A DNA stretch of 64,000 nt from Methanofollis aquaemaris (GCF_017357525.1 NZ_CP036172.1:1338561-1402560); one strand, 5' to 3'. Positions 1-9,215 are shown, counted from the first letter of the stretch. The notes: a model not told the origin generated them from the sequence alone. Made by a program: numbers and translations.

Positions 1-591
1 GCTTGCAAACCAGACGGTCCCATCGTCTTCAAAGAGAAACCGGTCGGAGGCGCGTTCGTGTTCGACGAGGTCGGTCCAGTACGACCGGCCGTGGCCTCCA
101 TAGTATCGCCTGCTTTCCCCGAGGTACCTGCCCTGGAGGGCGGTGGGGCCGGGGTCGGCGATCCCCTGGAGATGGGGATGGGCAATGCTCGCACCGGCGG
201 AAGGAAGGAAGTTCCAGTTTATGGAGGCATAATGTTCCTGTCCGGAGAGTGCGCGGGATATTCCCAGGAAGGCGTCTTCGAGTTGTCGCCGGGAGAATTG
301 ATCGACGGTGTGGGCCCCGGTGATCACGGTCACCACATGCCAGGAGGCGAAGGGGTAGAGATTCGGGAAGGTCACGCTCTCCCCACACCGGATCCTGGTG
401 CCGTCAGGGAACGTAGGGGTTTCTTGCTCGACCCTGCCCGGGCAGAACGGGCACTCCTCTCTCAGAGGAGGCACATAGGGCGGGCTGATATCTCGCTTGA
501 TCCGTTCCGGCGAAAGCCTGGCGGTGAGACCGGTCAGGTGTTCCCGACGGATCTGGACGCGGCCGGCCGCATATTCTTCAACCGAAAACAT
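1..591 (-). CDS. Galactose-1-phosphate uridylyltransferase-like protein (3' part outside window)
   Basis: The reading frame is open from an ATG at 591 to the window edge, so only the first 197 residues are visible. A CPFC pair (Cys47, Cys50) fits the zinc site, and HPHLQ (His138, His140) fits the HxHxQ nucleotidyl-transfer motif of the GalT branch of the HIT superfamily; it is preceded by the family-like NWNFLPSAGASIA. GalT-type enzymes swap UMP between UDP-sugars and hexose 1-phosphates. In archaea the family is broad, so the sugar substrate is not known. An A/T-rich TATA-like stretch lies about 40 nt upstream (around 631). It is transcribed in the same direction as mer but 130 nt downstream of the mer stop, so it probably has its own promoter. 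The family call is good; the specific substrate is inference. Confidence 0.8.
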   Translation of the reverse strand, partial: MFSVEEYAAGRVQIRREHLTGLTARLSPERIKRDISPPYVPPLREECPFCPGRVEQETPTFPDGTRIRCGESVTFPNLYPFASWHVVTVITGAHTVDQFSRRQLEDAFLGISRALSGQEHYASINWNFLPSAGASIAHPHLQGIADPGPTALQGRYLGESRRYYGGHGRSYWTDLVEHERASDRFLFEDDGTVWFAS

Positions 592-721
592 GCCTGTAGT
601 CCAATTGTGGGGGCCGGAAAAGATAAATTCATCCAATTGGTCTGGAAAGAGGTCTTGAAAATAAGGAGGATGGGGAACTTCCTCCAAAAAATGGTTCTAT
701 CTGGAAGCCCTGGAACAGGGT

Positions 722-1711
722 TCAGACGACGTACTTGCCGAGCAGACGGATCGAGTTGGTCATGTCGGGACCGAGTGGGGACCCGAAGATGATCTGGGTG
801 ACACCGGCAGCCTTGAGATCTTCGCACTTCTGGGCAACCATGTCAGGGGTGCCTGCGATGGTGAAGGCGTCGATCTCGGCGTCGGTGACGAGGCCACCGA
901 CGGCCTTGAAGTCGAAGCGACCAAGGGCGTCCTTGATGGCGGCAACATTGCCGGCGTCGAGGCCGTGGCGCTCAAGGAGTGCTGGCGGGGAGCCTGCGGC
1001 GATGAATGCAGCGACGATCTTCGCGGCGTTGCGGGCCTTCTTCTCGCTCTTGTCGATGGACATAGCGGTGTAGGCACCGACGTCGTGCTTCTTGCGACCT
1101 GCGGCTTCCTGGGCTGCCTTGATGATCGGGATGGCGATCTCGAAGTCCTTGGGGTTGGAAGCGTTGATGAGGGAACCCTCACCCATGGTTCCGGCGAGCT
1201 CGAGCATCTTGGGGCCCTGGGCACCGATGTACACGGGGATACCCTTCTTGCCGGGGAGCTGGACGCCGGTGAGCTTGGCACCGTCGTAGTCGAAGAACTG
1301 CATCTCGCCGGTCTTCTTGACTTCTTCACCTGAACAGAGCGCACGGATCTGCTGGACACCTTCTCTCAGACGAGCGACGGGCTTCTCGCCCTGGATCGCG
1401 ATCTTCGGGAGGGTCGAGAGGTCGCCGGGTCCGATACCGAGAACGGCACGGCCGTCGGAGATCTCGTTCAGGGTGCACATGAACGACGCAATGGACGCCG
1501 GGGTGTCGGTGAAGGTGTTCATGATGCCCGGGCCCATCTTGATCGTGTCGGTGCTCATTGCAATAGCCGCCAGGGTCGGGTAGCAGTGGCGGTTGTTATA
1601 GTGGTTGGTGATCCACGCGTAGTCGATGTCCTTCGATTCCGCGAGCTTGGTGTAATTGACAACCTGCTTTACGCTGATGTTGCCTGGCACAAATTCAATT
1701 CCATAACTCAA
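722..1711 (-). CDS. mer: F420-dependent 5,10-methylenetetrahydromethanopterin reductase
   Basis: This 329-residue protein is a luciferase-like F420 enzyme that reduces methylene-H4MPT to methyl-H4MPT in the cytoplasm, a central step of CO2-reducing methanogenesis. The N-terminus MSYGIEFVPG, the internal AWITNHYNNR and GPGIMNTFTDTPA stretches, GAQGPKMLELAG and the C-terminal GVTQIIFGSPLGP all match Mer, and the length is normal. The start is a TTG at 1711, chosen because a strong ribosome-binding site GAGGTGA lies six bases before it; the only nearby ATG is out of frame and meets a stop after two codons. A TATA-like T-rich stretch sits near 1750-1758. It stands alone, divergent from the FtsZ-like gene. 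Confidence 0.97.
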   Translation of the reverse strand: MSYGIEFVPGNISVKQVVNYTKLAESKDIDYAWITNHYNNRHCYPTLAAIAMSTDTIKMGPGIMNTFTDTPASIASFMCTLNEISDGRAVLGIGPGDLSTLPKIAIQGEKPVARLREGVQQIRALCSGEEVKKTGEMQFFDYDGAKLTGVQLPGKKGIPVYIGAQGPKMLELAGTMGEGSLINASNPKDFEIAIPIIKAAQEAAGRKKHDVGAYTAMSIDKSEKKARNAAKIVAAFIAAGSPPALLERHGLDAGNVAAIKDALGRFDFKAVGGLVTDAEIDAFTIAGTPDMVAQKCEDLKAAGVTQIIFGSPLGPDMTNSIRLLGKYVV

Positions 1712-1970
1712 GGCATTTCACCTCAGAGAGAGTAGTTATCGCACAAAGATAAAAGTATTGTCATTCGAACTAGAATACCAGAGAATAAAGGGGATACAGA
1801 CCATTCCCGGACATCACAGAGATTTGACATAGGACATGAGGTAGAGAAGCCCTATGCATCGCGAACAGAGAAAAGGAGAAGTATTTATGATCACCGGCCC
1901 AAATACCCAAGATATGTTTACAGCTCGGGCGGCGAATCGATCGCAATCGCACCGGGCGGAGTGGGTATAG

Positions 1971-3887
1971 ATGCGAGTCTTGGCAATCGGACTGGGGGGT
2001 GCGGGCAGCAGGATAGTTGACCGCCTCTACGACCATGACCGACGCAGCAAGGTCTTTTGTATGAGCGCTCTCGCCATCGATCTTGATACAAACACGCTCC
2101 TCCAGCTCGATGCCCTTCCTTCCGATTCGCAGGTCTTCTTCCCGCCGATCGATCCTGCCAATCCCTATGATGTCGAGACGAACATCGATATCGAGGAGGT
2201 GATGACGAGGATCCAGAGGGTCGATACGGTGGATATCGACGCAATCCTGATCTTCGCGGGTCTTGGCGGGACGATGGTCGACCTGATCCCACGCATCATG
2301 CCCCAGATGCGTGAGACCTTCCTCGAACCGATCTTTGCGGTGGTCACGCTCCCTTGCGTAGCAGAGGGAAAGAAGTGTTCGGCAAAGGCGGCGGACGACC
2401 TGGAGATGATCCAGGAACTCACCGACGCCACGATCGTCTTCGACAATGAGACATGGTACAAGAAGATCAGGACGTCGGGGGCGCGAGGGATCGCCGATCC
2501 CTTCGGCAACGCCTCGTACGATCGGAATCCTCGCCTCGTAAACTCGCTCCTCAACGAACAGATCGCCCGCCGGATCGGTCTTCTCCTCAGGGCCGGCGAG
2601 TTCAATAACGAGGGGCTTGATGTCGGAGAACTCGTCCTCGATGCAGGCGAGGTGCTCAACACCCTCACCGGTATGGGGACGGTCGCGGTCGGGTATGCGG
2701 TCGAACGTCTCCACACCAGTCCGCTGGATATCCTAGGTTCCTGGAAGACGGCCAGGCAGTATATGGAGGGGTCGCACCAGAGGGCGGCGCGGATCGTCAA
2801 ACTGGCAAAGAGGGCGATATACGAGGAGATTTCAGTGCCCTGCGATCTCACCAGCGCCCAGAAGGCTCTTGTCCTGGTGGCGGGACCGAGCCATGAACTG
2901 AGTCTCAAGGGTTTTGTGACGGTGAGGAAGTGGATCGACCGGAGCATCGCCGGCCTGGAGATGCGGTCCGGAGATTACCCGGTGAAGAACACCAGGTTCG
3001 TGGGGATTATCATCGTCCTCGCCGATGTGCAGAATGTGCCCAGGATCGAGGAGTTGAAGCTCCTGCGTGAGGAGTACAGGCAGGAGCTTGAGGAAGAGGC
3101 GATGCATGCCAGGACAGAAGAGGAGTTCCTGGTCGTCGGGGATAATGTGGAAGTGGGAACAGGAGGATGGACCAGAGAAGATCCGCTCGCCCCGTTCATG
3201 GTGCCGTCATCAGGTGGAGATCGCGTGACTGAAGAATATTCTATGCCCGGAAAGTATGACGCCCCTGAGAGGCATGATGAGATGCTCGAACTTCATGGGG
3301 GGAAGAAGACCAGAAAGCGCGAAGAGGATGATGGAGTTCTCAGGCTCAATCTCTCAAGCGATCATCTGAAGCGAACAGAGGATGATGACAGGCCGGTCAT
3401 CGTCTCGGGTGTCGGGAAACAGCAGCCGCGGGAGATCACCAGGATGACCTCGGTTGGTCTTCCCCAGGCACCGAAGGACTCGGCCCTCGGGATGACCGAG
3501 AGTCATGCTTTTGTGAAAAAACCAAAGGAGGTCGATTTCACAGGAGTCAAGGTAGATACCATCCCGATGGCAAAGGACGATGTGCTCAGCGGCAAGGGCA
3601 TCCATCTCAGGGATACGGTCAAGAAGGCAAACGACGATGTCTTCAATGGGGGGCGTATCCGTCTCAAAGATGTCGTGAAAAAGGCAAAAGATGACATCCT
3701 GGAGGGGAAGAAGGTCAAACTCTCCGATGTGACGATGCCGGTCGATGCGGTCCTGCGCGGAAAGAAAATCGCTCCGAAAAAGGCTCCAAAGGAGATCAAA
3801 CCCGGTAAGGGGAAGATCTCGGTCTTCGAAGATACAGAGGAGAACGGGGGAGAGGAGCGGACGGACGGGCTCGACTGGATCACGTAG
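1971..3887 (+). CDS. Large FtsZ/tubulin-superfamily-like protein with charged repeat tail
   Basis: The protein (638 aa) opens with MRVLAIGLGGAGSRIVDRLY, the glycine-rich first loop typical of the FtsZ/CetZ/tubulin GTPase fold, and residues 90-105 contain a phosphate-loop-like AGLGGTMVD instead of the canonical GGGTGTG. Residues 1 to about 380 look globular. The rest is highly charged and low in complexity, and from residue 534 carries about four copies of an 18-19-residue unit of the type AKDDVLSGKGIHLRDTVKK. Such atypical FtsZ-like proteins are known from methanogens, where their function is not settled; a cytoskeletal or scaffold role is inference. The start ATG follows a GGAG-containing leader, and a TATA-like GTATTTATG is near 1880. 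It is divergent from mer and converges on nrpR, with an 8-nt overlap of the 3' ends. Confidence 0.75.
   Translation: MRVLAIGLGGAGSRIVDRLYDHDRRSKVFCMSALAIDLDTNTLLQLDALPSDSQVFFPPIDPANPYDVETNIDIEEVMTRIQRVDTVDIDAILIFAGLGGTMVDLIPRIMPQMRETFLEPIFAVVTLPCVAEGKKCSAKAADDLEMIQELTDATIVFDNETWYKKIRTSGARGIADPFGNASYDRNPRLVNSLLNEQIARRIGLLLRAGEFNNEGLDVGELVLDAGEVLNTLTGMGTVAVGYAVERLHTSPLDILGSWKTARQYMEGSHQRAARIVKLAKRAIYEEISVPCDLTSAQKALVLVAGPSHELSLKGFVTVRKWIDRSIAGLEMRSGDYPVKNTRFVGIIIVLADVQNVPRIEELKLLREEYRQELEEEAMHARTEEEFLVVGDNVEVGTGGWTREDPLAPFMVPSSGGDRVTEEYSMPGKYDAPERHDEMLELHGGKKTRKREEDDGVLRLNLSSDHLKRTEDDDRPVIVSGVGKQQPREITRMTSVGLPQAPKDSALGMTESHAFVKKPKEVDFTGVKVDTIPMAKDDVLSGKGIHLRDTVKKANDDVFNGGRIRLKDVVKKAKDDILEGKKVKLSDVTMPVDAVLRGKKIAPKKAPKEIKPGKGKISVFEDTEENGGEERTDGLDWIT
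3570..3790 (+). repeat. In-gene tandem repeat encoding four ~19-residue units
   Basis: The 3' end of the FtsZ-like gene encodes AKDDVLSGKGIHLRDTVKK, ANDDVFNGGRIRLKDVVKK, AKDDILEGKKVKLSDVTM and a shorter PVDAVLRGKKIAPKK. The shared pattern is DDV-x-x-G-x-x-I/V-x-L-x-D-V. The DNA copies have diverged, so these look like old repeats kept at the protein level. Confidence 0.8.
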
Positions 3888-4833
3888 AGAGGATACGGGA
3901 GAACGGGATGGTGCCTGCGCCGATCTCGGTCCTGATCGCACATCCCAGTTCGAAGGCATGGCCGACGAGGTTCATGCTGGAATATGAGACGATGGAGAGT
4001 CGATAAGGTTCTTCTGAAAGGTTGAACACTTTTTCTCCCATGCCAACCGGGAAGAGGAAGCCGGCCGAACGCATGGCGCCGGCGATCTCTTCGACATATT
4101 CTTGTGCAGGGAGCGGGACTTTTCTGACATTTGCAAGGGCGGTGCCGGTGCCGGTGGTGACATACTCGCGGATCGAGGTGAGGCCGGCAGAGATGAAGAG
4201 CTGGAGCGGGTCGATGCTTGTCCCGCGGTAGGAGACGAGGTCGGTGAACCGGGCGGGGCGGCCGTCGCGGACGGCGAGTCTGCCGCCGTATTTCATCTCC
4301 ACCGGGACGCCGAGGCGCTGGAGGACGCCGTCCATGGTGACTGAGCAGACGGTGATGAACCCGGTGTGGCCAGGTGGGACGCGAGGGTCGTTGTCGACGA
4401 GGCGGTATGAACTGAAAAATCCGCACCTGGTTGCAAGTACCGCGTCAAATGCTTCTCTCACCCGGTCGACTTCGGGGTCGGGGACGATCGAGAGGTTGTA
4501 GGCGACGTCGCCGGTGCAGGTGGTGGGGTCGAAGGTGGTCCTGACCGCAAGACGTTCCAGTTTGGAGATGATGAACCCGATCCGCTCGCCGACGAGGGCA
4601 CTCTCTATCTCAGAGACCCCCTTCGGGGTGAGAACCCGGCCGCGGTTGCCGACCTTGTTGGTGAACCCCATCTCGTCGAGGGAGCGGAGGTAGTACTGGA
4701 CCGCACGGTCGGAGAGGACGAAGCCGTGTTCGGCCATCAGTTCAGAGAGCCTCTTGGCGCCCATCGGGTCGGGGTGCTCTTTGAGGATCCTGAGGATCTC
4801 GATGTATTTGCGCTCGGTCCGGATCTGACTCAT
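3880..4833 (-). CDS. nrpR: NrpR-type transcriptional repressor (winged helix plus one NrpR domain)
   Basis: Residues 1-70 form a winged helix-turn-helix domain (SQIRTERKYIEILRILKEHPDP... RAVQYYLRSLDEMG). Residues from about 75 to 317 match the NrpR regulatory (DUF128) domain, which in methanogens senses 2-oxoglutarate and controls nitrogen-assimilation promoters. With one regulatory domain and 317 aa it resembles the single-domain NrpRI type rather than the two-domain form of Methanococcus. It overlaps the upstream dUTPase-like gene by 4 nt (ATGA at 4830-4833), so the two are cotranscribed. No nif or glnA gene lies in the window. Family call is firm; nitrogen control here is inferred from the family. 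Confidence 0.88.
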   Translation of the reverse strand: MSQIRTERKYIEILRILKEHPDPMGAKRLSELMAEHGFVLSDRAVQYYLRSLDEMGFTNKVGNRGRVLTPKGVSEIESALVGERIGFIISKLERLAVRTTFDPTTCTGDVAYNLSIVPDPEVDRVREAFDAVLATRCGFFSSYRLVDNDPRVPPGHTGFITVCSVTMDGVLQRLGVPVEMKYGGRLAVRDGRPARFTDLVSYRGTSIDPLQLFISAGLTSIREYVTTGTGTALANVRKVPLPAQEYVEEIAGAMRSAGFLFPVGMGEKVFNLSEEPYRLSIVSYSSMNLVGHAFELGCAIRTEIGAGTIPFSRILST

Positions 4834-5267
4834 CTGGCTTCGACCACTCCTTCGCTGTCCTGGTAGCGCCCGTTGTAGCAGGCGGCACCGTCGCCGACTT
4901 CGTGGAGGATCATCTGCACGACCCGCTCGCCTTCAGGGAGGACGACTTCCTCGGCCCCCATGTTGACGAGGCAGAGGGTGAGTTGTCCCCTGAACCCGGG
5001 GTCGACAAAGCCACCACCGAGGAGGAGGCCGCGTCTGGCATAGGAGGAGCGGCAGCGGAGGGTGGCGGCGACGTCGCCGGGGATCTCCACGTGTTCCATG
5101 CTCGGGACGAGGGTGACGGTGCCGGGCGCGAGGACGATCTCTTCACCGGCGCGGAGGTCGTAGGAGGCGGGCTGGAGGGAGGCATCATTGAAGGGCGTGA
5201 TGACCAGCCGTCCCGCCCCCCCGGGCATCATCAGGCGCGACTGGATCTCGGCAGATGAGAGGATCAT
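4830..5267 (-). CDS. dUTPase / dCTP deaminase family protein
   Basis: This 145-residue protein belongs to the trimeric dUTPase/dCTP-deaminase fold. It shows PASYDLRAGEE (motif I), RSSYARRGLLL (motif II), GGGFVDPGFRGQLTLCLVN (motif III) and GERVVQMIL (motif IV). At the place where dCTP deaminases carry the catalytic Glu (VLEFYN in E. coli Dcd) it has LCLVN, which is closer to dUTPases, but the glycine-rich motif V of dUTPases is not evident. A role in removing dUTP from nucleotide pools is therefore likelier than deamination, though unproven. The start MILSSAEIQ at 5267 fits the family; a longer frame upstream lacks similarity. A TATA-like ATATTAAG lies near 5299. It leads the nrpR operon. Confidence 0.82.
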   Translation of the reverse strand: MILSSAEIQSRLMMPGGAGRLVITPFNDASLQPASYDLRAGEEIVLAPGTVTLVPSMEHVEIPGDVAATLRCRSSYARRGLLLGGGFVDPGFRGQLTLCLVNMGAEEVVLPEGERVVQMILHEVGDGAACYNGRYQDSEGVVEAR

Positions 5268-5403
5268 TGTAGTAGTTGATGGTGCCGGAAAAGGCTTAAT
5301 ATCTTGTGATATGATATATAGCAGGACACAGCCCATTTGTTCTTTCCGACCGGCTTCTTTTCCAGACCGGGGAGAGGATCATGCGGCAAGACCCGCAGGT
5401 CAT

Positions 5404-5475
5404 GGACCCATGGGGTAGAGGATATCCTCCTGGGCTTCGAACCCAGGGACGCGGGTTCGATTCCCGCTGGGTCCG
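5404..5475 (+). tRNA. tRNA-Arg (TCG anticodon)
   Basis: Acceptor arms GGACCCA and TGGGTCC pair over 7 bp with a G discriminator. The anticodon stem CTGGG/CCCAG encloses the loop CTTCGAA, giving anticodon TCG (codon CGA). The T arm is GCGGG-TTCGATT-CCCGC. No intron is seen and CCA is not encoded. A run of T follows directly. Confidence 0.95.
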
Positions 5476-5618
5476 TTTTTGTGATTTTGTACAATTCATA
5501 GGTGACACCTCTGATCCCACCGGGATTGGAGCCAGGAAGACAGATGAGGAGAACCTGAAGGTGGAGATTGTCATCCGGTCCCCCGAGTGAAGAGAGCGGC
5601 CGGGTCGACACTATCCTC

Positions 5619-5700
5619 TTCATGATCTCCCCGCTGCCTTCCTGTCTCTATCGCAATCCGGGGGGGGCGGGGGGCAACGCCACCGGCGCGAGTGGGAAGG
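5619..5700 (+). repeat. Dispersed intergenic repeat, partial copy A
   Basis: The copy contains GATCTCC-CGCTGCCTTCC, CTATCGCAATCC and the core GGGGGGCAACGCCACCGGCG. It matches the reverse complement of the copy at 19745-19820 along its length. It lies between tRNA-Arg and the convergent 3' end of the first VWA gene. The rest of 5476-5800 shows no gene. Confidence 0.7.
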
Positions 5701-5800
5701 AGGTGGGCGATCCGAAGATCCGCCACTATGGAAGGATGAGGGATGCTCCAACTGTCCCATAATGAAAAGAGGTAGAGGATGTTATACGATCCATCAACTA

Positions 5801-8800
5801 TTATTCAAGTCTGATATACGCACGTTCATCCTTCCCCACCTGGATGATTCCGTTATAGGTCACCTCGTCACATACCCCACCGGGAATGTCTTCCAGCGCA
5901 GAAATCCGGATCTTGTACCATCCTTGTTTCCCCCTCTGGTCAAGGCTGGACGAATATGTGCCATTCATTTCCACGCCTGAAGAGAGAGAGATCATATCGG
6001 CCACTTGCCATGTGCCATCCCACCAGACATTATCCGGGCTGATCTGGTATGTGACCTCCTGTATCACATCTTCATTCCCGGTATAGGTAAGATGCCAGGA
6101 GAGATCAAGGATGCCGGAGTCCACCGAAGTGTTTAGAGAGTCCACCTGAATATCCGCCGTGGTGACATTGGTCTCTTTGAGCACCTGGACAGCAGTGATA
6201 AAGGTGTGGGGGAGACCCAGTTCTGTCTCTCCAAGCGTACCGTTGAAATGGATCCTGGATTCGTTGCCGAATATATCGATATTGCCCTCTTTGAGAACCT
6301 TAAGGCAGAACGTGGTCTCCCAGGTCTGGTTGAGGTAGATGTCCTCGATATTGAAGGAGAGCGTATTATCTTCCCAGTCGGAACTCTGGTCATAGGACTC
6401 AGGCCCCCAGAAGACCGAGTTGTTATGTGTCCAGTACTTTTCTTCCCGCGTCGATACCGGATCCTGGTACTGATATTCGAAGACATCGCTGGTGGGGGTG
6501 GTATTGATCATGACCCTATCGAAGTACAGGTCCATCGTGGTATTGACACCCGCCGCCTCCTGGAGTTTCTGGGCGATGTCCTCATAGACCCGCGTCAGGT
6601 CGTCACCTGCGGTGGCGCTGTAAAACTTACCGCCGGTGTCTTCGGCGTAGCGCCGGAGTTCTTCATGGCTCGGTTCGTCGCCGAGGGCGATTGTAAAGAT
6701 CTTGATGTCACTTTCGTTTGCGTACTGGATGACGTTTCTATTGCCCAAATCGCCCAAAGACTTCGCTTCATCTCCTCCTTCTGGATTCCCACCTGTGTTC
6801 CACTCTCCGTCAGTCAGGAGAACAATCGCTTTAACTGGATTGTCAGAGGGCCGCGGGCGGTCGATGATCATCTGCACCGATTGGTACAGGCCTTCTCGCA
6901 TTGGTGTTCCACCACAAGGAAGCCAGTTGTCAATTTCGGTGTTGACAGTCCTGTACGTTGATATCAACTCGAGGTCGCGTGTGGCGGGACCACTATATGT
7001 TTGCGAGTTATTGTAGTGTTTAGAGATGTAGTCATTGTCATCGCTTTCATCAGGTTCCCACTCACTGTAAAGTTCGATTAATTTCCAATCATTTTTTTTA
7101 ATATCCCATACGGGAACATAATATATTTCATAGATATAATCCCGTCCCGCCCAATACTTATAATAGTAACCATCCAGATTAGTTGTGCCGTTCTGACCAA
7201 ACGATACCAAGCCGATCCTGTCCTTCGCCGATTTCATCTTCGAGACAAAGACCTTCGCCGCGGCCATCGCATGGACCATACGGTCATCAATCGACTCTTG
7301 CTTAATCCACTCTTGATCATATTGATTATACCCAGAAATCGTGGTGGTATTCTTCAACATACTCCCCGACCGATCAGTACAGAGCACCACATCGATCGGC
7401 CTTGACTGGAGGGCCCACCCGTCGCCGGTCAACTGAACCGTGACATTCACCGTGCCGTTCACGGTCACGGTCCGGGGCTCGACAGAGGTACTGACGCTGA
7501 GATACGGATAGTTCCTGAAAGAAATGGTAATGTTCTCTTTTTGATCTCCCCATACAGCCTGAATGGTTGCATTCCCCGAGGCCATGCTGCTGTACCGTGA
7601 ATTCTCTGGATCCACGGTGAAGGCGCCGGGGTAAAAATCAATAGTGGCTAATCCGTCCTTATCGGTAGTAGCAAGAAGGGACACACCTTTTATCTCGGAT
7701 GTGCGGGTGTTATTCGAGATTTCCGGATCATCAGTCACCAGATATATCCCATTGTCGACACCGATAAGCCTGAATGAAACACTTTCATTTCGGACGGGAT
7801 TGCCCCTCGTGTCAGTTACTTTCGCCTTGACATGAGAGACGAGATCCTTTTTCACATCTCTGCTTGCGATGGTCTGGGGGACGGCGGTGAGGATCATATT
7901 GGTCGGTGTGGTGCTGTAGAAGCCCACGCGTTGCGCGCGTGTAACACTGCTGTTATCGACAGCAGTCGCGACAATATCTACAACACCGGCTCGCTCCGAA
8001 GGCCCGTACGTGATCATCGCCTTTCCCTGACTATTTGTCGTGACGATCCACTCACCTGCCGTCAGGGAACCGGAAACCGAACGGACATTTATTTTTATCT
8101 GACGATCCCCGGCAGCATTTCCATGCTGGTCATAGAGGGCGTAGGTGATGGAAAACGATCTGTCCAGCGGTTGTTCGGGATAGTCGTCCTCATCTAAACT
8201 CTCCGCTTTTGGAGAAACCATCTGGTAGATGGTGGATGGTTCGCCGTTTGCAAGCCCGGTGATGGTCAAATAGCGTGAATCGATGGCACCTGGAAAGTCT
8301 ATGTAGACAATATTCTCCCCCGCCGTCGTAGCGGTGGTAAGGCTGACACGAACCTCCCCCCCTTCACTAACCGGGACGACGATCTCCTTTTTCCCATTCT
8401 CAAAATAGGCACCATCCCCCGGAGACCCGACATAGAAGGCCACCGCCTCAACTTCATTTATATTGCGAGCATCGATCAGGTTCCCATACTCGTCCTCCAT
8501 TGAAAGAACGATCCCTGTCGTCGAACCGGCCGTGACCTCATTCTCACACTCTAAAGAATGAAGCCGGTACGGTGACGCATGATCGATCTCCTGTTCAAAG
8601 GTGCTGGCCCCCGTGTCCACGCCGTACCTGGCCGTCACATTGATCTGTGCGATGCCGCTCTTCTCCCCCGGCAAAAACGTCGTCACCGCCAACCCGTTCT
8701 TATCGGTCTCGACCACCATCCGGGAGAGCGATCCCATAGTAGTGTCACACGAGAAGGCAACATTGACCCCCTTCAGCGGATGACCGTCGCTGCCGTTCAC

Positions 8801-8959
8801 CGTCGCAGTCACCACCGCCCCCCCGGTGTCGCCCGCGACCAGCCACTCAGTATCGGTCTTGACCGAGATCTGCAGACCTTGCGCGGGCGTGACGGCCATG
8901 CAAATGATAAGAAGCCCGATAAAAACGAACAGGCATCCGGCACGGGATCGATCCTTCAT
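5801..8959 (-). CDS. Secreted Ig-like/VWA-domain surface protein (paralogue 1)
   Basis: A signal peptide (about residues 1-29, ending TPAQG) precedes several Big_1-type immunoglobulin-like domains (about 30-510), recognisable by repeated G-x-P-x-x-G-x-x-V and AT-D-x-x-G-x-A patterns. A von Willebrand A domain follows (about 520-790) with the metal-site motif DRSGSM and a later TDGEW. A C-terminal beta-rich region ends in YIRLE. No membrane segment or PGF-CTERM tail is seen, so attachment to the cell would need a partner. VWA domains commonly bind proteins; an adhesive or matrix role is inference. A TATA box near 8981-8993 is centred 28 nt before the ATG, indicating a leaderless transcript. 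The gene next door (9216-12218) is a paralogue with the same architecture. Confidence 0.85.
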   Translation of the reverse strand: MKDRSRAGCLFVFIGLLIICMAVTPAQGLQISVKTDTEWLVAGDTGGAVVTATVNGSDGHPLKGVNVAFSCDTTMGSLSRMVVETDKNGLAVTTFLPGEKSGIAQINVTARYGVDTGASTFEQEIDHASPYRLHSLECENEVTAGSTTGIVLSMEDEYGNLIDARNINEVEAVAFYVGSPGDGAYFENGKKEIVVPVSEGGEVRVSLTTATTAGENIVYIDFPGAIDSRYLTITGLANGEPSTIYQMVSPKAESLDEDDYPEQPLDRSFSITYALYDQHGNAAGDRQIKINVRSVSGSLTAGEWIVTTNSQGKAMITYGPSERAGVVDIVATAVDNSSVTRAQRVGFYSTTPTNMILTAVPQTIASRDVKKDLVSHVKAKVTDTRGNPVRNESVSFRLIGVDNGIYLVTDDPEISNNTRTSEIKGVSLLATTDKDGLATIDFYPGAFTVDPENSRYSSMASGNATIQAVWGDQKENITISFRNYPYLSVSTSVEPRTVTVNGTVNVTVQLTGDGWALQSRPIDVVLCTDRSGSMLKNTTTISGYNQYDQEWIKQESIDDRMVHAMAAAKVFVSKMKSAKDRIGLVSFGQNGTTNLDGYYYKYWAGRDYIYEIYYVPVWDIKKNDWKLIELYSEWEPDESDDNDYISKHYNNSQTYSGPATRDLELISTYRTVNTEIDNWLPCGGTPMREGLYQSVQMIIDRPRPSDNPVKAIVLLTDGEWNTGGNPEGGDEAKSLGDLGNRNVIQYANESDIKIFTIALGDEPSHEELRRYAEDTGGKFYSATAGDDLTRVYEDIAQKLQEAAGVNTTMDLYFDRVMINTTPTSDVFEYQYQDPVSTREEKYWTHNNSVFWGPESYDQSSDWEDNTLSFNIEDIYLNQTWETTFCLKVLKEGNIDIFGNESRIHFNGTLGETELGLPHTFITAVQVLKETNVTTADIQVDSLNTSVDSGILDLSWHLTYTGNEDVIQEVTYQISPDNVWWDGTWQVADMISLSSGVEMNGTYSSSLDQRGKQGWYKIRISALEDIPGGVCDEVTYNGIIQVGKDERAYIRLE

Positions 8960-9215
8960 ACAGCGATCAGATTATCTTATCTAATATATATCTTGCCCGG
9001 ATCCTATGATCATTTAAGACACTTTTTTCAAAAAATAATCTTCATAAATGCCCCGATGAAGATATAATTGATCCATAATAAATAATCTCAATTGCCATAT
9101 GAAAAAAAAGATATAGGGCATATCAAAAATAATGCCTGCCTCCCCGGCACCAGCCCGAGAAAAACCACATAAACCCACAAAAAAAAGAAAAAGGAAAATA
9201 AATCAGACGAGAACC
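8960..9215. promoter_or_regulatory. Promoter region of VWA paralogue 1
   Basis: On the minus strand an A/T run containing ATATATATTAG is centred about 28 nt upstream of the ATG at 8959, the normal archaeal TATA distance for a leaderless transcript. The rest of this A/T-rich spacer between the paralogues holds no gene. Confidence 0.6.

Noticed and set aside
58-792. Long plus-strand open frame across the start of the window
   Set aside because: It is the shadow of the galT-like gene, whose minus-strand frame carries the CPFC and HPHLQ motifs; the plus-strand product has no family features.
1770-2714. Minus-strand 314-residue open frame opposite the FtsZ-like gene
   Set aside because: Arg/Asp-rich shadow translation of the plus-strand gene; no start signal or family pattern.
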